Source of the DNA: an uncultured Oscillospiraceae bacterium
Lineage (GTDB): Bacteria > Bacillota > Clostridia > Oscillospirales > Oscillospiraceae
Assembly (NCBI GenBank): GCA_934643765.1
Contig: CAKUCT010000104.1
Span: forward strand, 1 to 7,110
Reading direction: 5' to 3'
DNA length: 7,110 bases
Every line of letters begins with the position of its first letter. Within the stretch, counting starts at the first letter, position 1. Shown piece by piece: positions 5,624-7,110 of this stretch. A program made the translations under genes and the position numbers. The notes beneath the pieces were generated by a model, which saw only the letters and a list, made by a program, of their open reading frames with translations, was not told the origin of the DNA and made no database searches.

Positions 5624-5645
5624 AAATGTGCGCGAGAACATGTTC
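5624..5645. promoter_or_regulatory. LacI-type operator O2 (distal), overlapping a GAACATGTTC palindrome
   Basis: TGTGCGCGAGAACA (5627-5640) differs from O1 at a single base, with the same central CG and the same AAA flank. Its right arm also forms a perfect 10-bp palindrome GAACATGTTC (5636-5645), giving an overlapping second arrangement. The O1-O2 centre distance is 163 bp, suitable for a repression loop around the promoter. Confidence 0.65.
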
Positions 5646-5724
5646 GATATCATCATTCTAGCATCTGCCTCCGGCGGCGTCAAGCAAAACAATGCCAAAT
5701 CGAGCAAATTCGATATATTAACAG

Positions 5725-5762
5725 AAAAAATCGGTGTTCTTTTGTGAAGAACACCGATTTTT
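5725..5762 (-). terminator. Rho-independent terminator of the LacI-family regulator gene
   Basis: TCGGTGTTCTT (5731-5741) pairs perfectly with 5747-5757 over a 5-nt loop, extended by five A-T pairs (5726-5730 with 5758-5762). Read leftward it starts 6 nt after the regulator stop and ends in T6. This separates regulator transcription from the transporter set, and the A/T symmetry would also let it work in the other direction. Confidence 0.9.
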
Positions 5763-5768
5763 CATGGC

Positions 5769-6827
5769 TCAGAACAGGCGTGTATCGCGCCTGTAGTTCT
5801 CTCGGATGTAGATATCGCAGCCCATGTCCAGCTCACCGCGGACAATTTCGGAGGAGCGATAGAAGTATTTGAAGAAGTTGTTTGCAGCGGTTACGCCCAG
5901 CCGGTAGGGGTTGACGGAGATGATTCCTGAGATCACACCGGAGGTCAGATACTGCTCAATGGCCGGGTTGATGCCGTTGCTGATCATGATGTAGGAATGC
6001 TGCGGCCGGAGCTTTTCCAGCGCCTGGATGACGTGGTCCATTTTGTAGGGTGCGTAGATGGCGTCCGGCTCAAAGCCGGCCAGGCTTTCTTCCAGCGCGC
6101 GCTTGTACGTGCCGTAGCTGATGTTATCGACCGCGACGCGGCGGCAGGTAATCTGCGGGCAGTTTGTCTCAAGCCAGTGATAAAAGCCATGCATACGCAG
6201 GTTGCTCAGTTCGTAGCCGTCGTCGTAGGCCAGCGCCAGAATCTTTCCGTTTTTTTTCATCAAACTCGCAAGATAGGCGGCGGAAACCTCGCCGAAGCTG
6301 TAGTAATCCGGGCCGATGTGACACAGCGCATTGTCGCGGTAGATGAGGTCAAGCGACATCAGCGGAATGTCGTGCTGTTTGCAGTACGCCGTGACGGCGC
6401 GCATGTTTTCACTGCAGAGCGCCGAAAAAATCACGCCGTCCGGCTTTTGCTCATTGACGGCCTCATAGAATTGGTCGAGCTGTTCATGGCGCTTGTTGCC
6501 CTGCTGGTTGATGTCCGTGACGAAGACACGGATTTTGAAGTTATAGCCGTTCCAGAGGTTGGTGACCTCGTCGATGCCCTGCTTCATCTGGGTGCAGTAG
6601 CCCTCGTCGATAGTGCCGATGATAAAGCAGTAGACCGTTTTCGAATTTTTCATTGCCAGGGTGGTTGCAATGCTGTTGTGAACATAGCCGAGTTCTTTGG
6701 CAGCAGCCAGAACACGCGCACGGGTTTCTTCCGTGACATGCTGGCCGGAAAAGGCCCGTGCAACCGTTGTGCGGGAGATGTTCAGGGCACGGGCAATATC
6801 CTCCTGGCGCACTTTTTTATCCGACAT
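5769..6827 (-). CDS. LacI-family transcriptional regulator
   Basis: This is a 352-residue DNA-binding repressor-type protein of normal family length. Residues 6-26 are the helix-turn-helix (VRQEDIARALNISRTTVARA), followed by the family's TEETRARVLAAAKELGY and a hinge segment NSIATTLAM (51-59) whose Leu57 matches the minor-groove Leu of LacI and PurR. Residues from about 64 onward form a periplasmic-binding-protein-like sensor domain (YCFIIGTIDEGY, PDGVIFSA, SGVISGIISVNPY). An ATG at 6935 is in frame but overlaps the likely promoter. The ATG at 6827 has AAGGAAG (6836-6842) 8 nt upstream and places the helix-turn-helix at the expected distance from the N-terminus. It lies upstream of the transporter set, which carries two CG-centred palindromes of the type this family binds, so it is the likely local regulator, responding to the imported compound or a product. 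No matching operator is seen before its own gene. Confidence 0.92.
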   Translation of the reverse strand: MSDKKVRQEDIARALNISRTTVARAFSGQHVTEETRARVLAAAKELGYVHNSIATTLAMKNSKTVYCFIIGTIDEGYCTQMKQGIDEVTNLWNGYNFKIRVFVTDINQQGNKRHEQLDQFYEAVNEQKPDGVIFSALCSENMRAVTAYCKQHDIPLMSLDLIYRDNALCHIGPDYYSFGEVSAAYLASLMKKNGKILALAYDDGYELSNLRMHGFYHWLETNCPQITCRRVAVDNISYGTYKRALEESLAGFEPDAIYAPYKMDHVIQALEKLRPQHSYIMISNGINPAIEQYLTSGVISGIISVNPYRLGVTAANNFFKYFYRSSEIVRGELDMGCDIYIRENYRRDTRLF

Positions 6828-6887
6828 TGATGTATCTTCCTTCTGCAAAATTCCAAACAATGGGGTAAGATAACGCATTCCATATCT

Positions 6888-6922
6888 ATTATATATAATA
6901 TGCGTTTTTTGAAAAATGTCAA
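6888..6922 (-). promoter_or_regulatory. Probable promoter of the LacI-family regulator gene
   Basis: On the - strand a perfect TTGACA (6922-6917) precedes an AT-rich run containing TATATA (19-nt spacing) and a perfect TATAAT (6893-6888, 23-nt spacing from TTGACA). The TATAAT could instead use the weaker TTTTTC at 6916-6911 with 17-nt spacing. Either choice starts transcription near 6881, about 54 nt before the ATG at 6827. This argues against the longer start at 6935. Confidence 0.6.
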
Positions 6923-6928
6923 ATAAAA

Positions 6929-6957
6929 TTGACATACGACGAAAATATTGGAATTAT
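6929..6957 (+). promoter_or_regulatory. Probable rightward promoter for the right-edge gene
   Basis: TTGACA (6929-6934) is followed after 17 nt by AATTAT (6952-6957), which matches the -10 consensus at four of six positions. Its -35 is the mirror image of the regulator's -35: together they form ATGTCAA-N6-TTGACAT (6916-6935). It points to the gene beginning at 7097. Confidence 0.5.
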
Positions 6958-7060
6958 TTTGCTCGCTGGATAAGAAAATGAGAGGTTCCGGATGAGACAG
7001 CCCGCACAGCAGAGCCGTGTTTTGTCACAATCCGTCAGCTGCGTGCGTATGGTAACAATA

Positions 7061-7079
7061 GGCCCGGGTATGACGGGCC
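7061..7079 (+). other. Small GC hairpin just upstream of the right-edge ribosome binding site
   Basis: GGCCCG (7061-7066) pairs with CGGGCC (7074-7079) over a 7-nt loop, ending 4 nt before AAGGAGG. It could affect translation of the next gene, but no larger riboswitch-like fold was recognised in 6958-7096. Confidence 0.35.
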
Positions 7080-7096
7080 GTGTAAGGAGGAAGACC

Positions 7097-7110
7097 ATGC
7101 AGCATCAGCT
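7097..7110 (+). CDS. Start of an unidentified gene, cut by the right edge
   Basis: The ATG at 7097-7099 has a near-perfect ribosome binding site AAGGAGG (7084-7090) 6 nt upstream. Only four full codons (MQHQ) lie in the window, so the product cannot be named. The same frame is open back to an ATG at 6992, which would add 35 residues; the ribosome binding site favours 7097. It is divergent from the LacI-family regulator. Confidence 0.6.

Larger units (their letters stand above)
5379..5724 (-). promoter_or_regulatory. Control region of the transporter-hydantoinase-FAH gene set
   Basis: This roughly 345-base gene-free, AT-rich stretch lies between the regulator's terminator and the transporter start. 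It holds two operator-like palindromes (5464-5477 and 5627-5640), extra GAACA half-sites (5577-5581, 5590-5594) and a repeated TGAGGTATA (5481-5489, 5542-5550). A weak -10 candidate, TATACC, read leftward at 5489-5484, would place transcription start at the edge of the first operator; no good -35 accompanies it. The promoter must lie here, but its exact position cannot be fixed from sequence. Confidence 0.6.

Noticed and set aside
5393..5707. 104-codon - strand open frame in the transporter control region
   Set aside because: It begins at a TTG without a ribosome binding site, covers both operators and overlaps the transporter start; its translation shows no family features.
5997..6830. 277-codon + strand open frame opposite the LacI-family gene
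   Set aside because: Shadow frame without motifs; the opposite strand has a complete helix-turn-helix and sensor domain.
6958..7096. Riboswitch or attenuator upstream of the right-edge gene
   Set aside because: Only a single 6-bp hairpin is visible; no conserved aptamer pattern or T-tract terminator could be recognised.

Overview
The window looks like chromosomal DNA from an anaerobic, gut-type Firmicute, probably a clostridial Oscillospiraceae relative. The reasons are GC-rich coding sequence with AT-rich promoters, strong AAGGAGG-type ribosome binding sites, a DUF4015-type putative glycoside hydrolase, and intergenic DNA packed with perfect short hairpins. The taxonomic call is inference; there is no rRNA or marker gene here.

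Layout, left to right. Positions 2-1171 (+) hold the 3' part of a DUF4015 family putative glycoside hydrolase gene. Positions 1172-1563 are a gene-free, convergent intergenic region containing a run of perfect hairpins, bracketed by two identical 28-nt palindromes. From there to 6827 everything reads leftward: a LacI-family regulator (5769-6827), then after a terminator and a control region a three-gene set of NCS1-type transporter (4029-5378), dihydropyrimidinase/hydantoinase-like amidohydrolase (2587-3984) and fumarylacetoacetate hydrolase (FAH) family enzyme (1564-2427). The right edge holds a divergent rightward promoter candidate and the first codons of another gene (7097 onward).

How the genes may work together: the NCS1 protein would import a small cyclic amide or nucleobase-like compound, the cyclic amidohydrolase would open its ring, and the FAH-family enzyme would process the product. 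The upstream LacI-type protein probably controls the set through two nearly identical 14-bp operator-like sites (TGTTCGCGAGAACA and TGTGCGCGAGAACA) placed 163 bp apart in front of the transporter gene. No carbamoylase, ureidopropionase, dihydropyrimidine dehydrogenase or uric-acid-cluster gene is visible.

The most interesting point is that all three catabolic proteins keep the family core (metal ligands, fold motifs) but lack residues that normally contact the substrate. The hydantoinase lacks the oxyanion tyrosine, the FAH enzyme lacks the His/Glu pair of its NYxxHxxE motif, and the transporter has Tyr in place of a conserved substrate-stacking Trp. Together with the unusual pairing of hydantoinase and FAH enzymes, this suggests a regulated catabolic route for a substrate that is not a standard hydantoin or dihydropyrimidine. 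That is a hypothesis; the sequence alone does not give the substrate.
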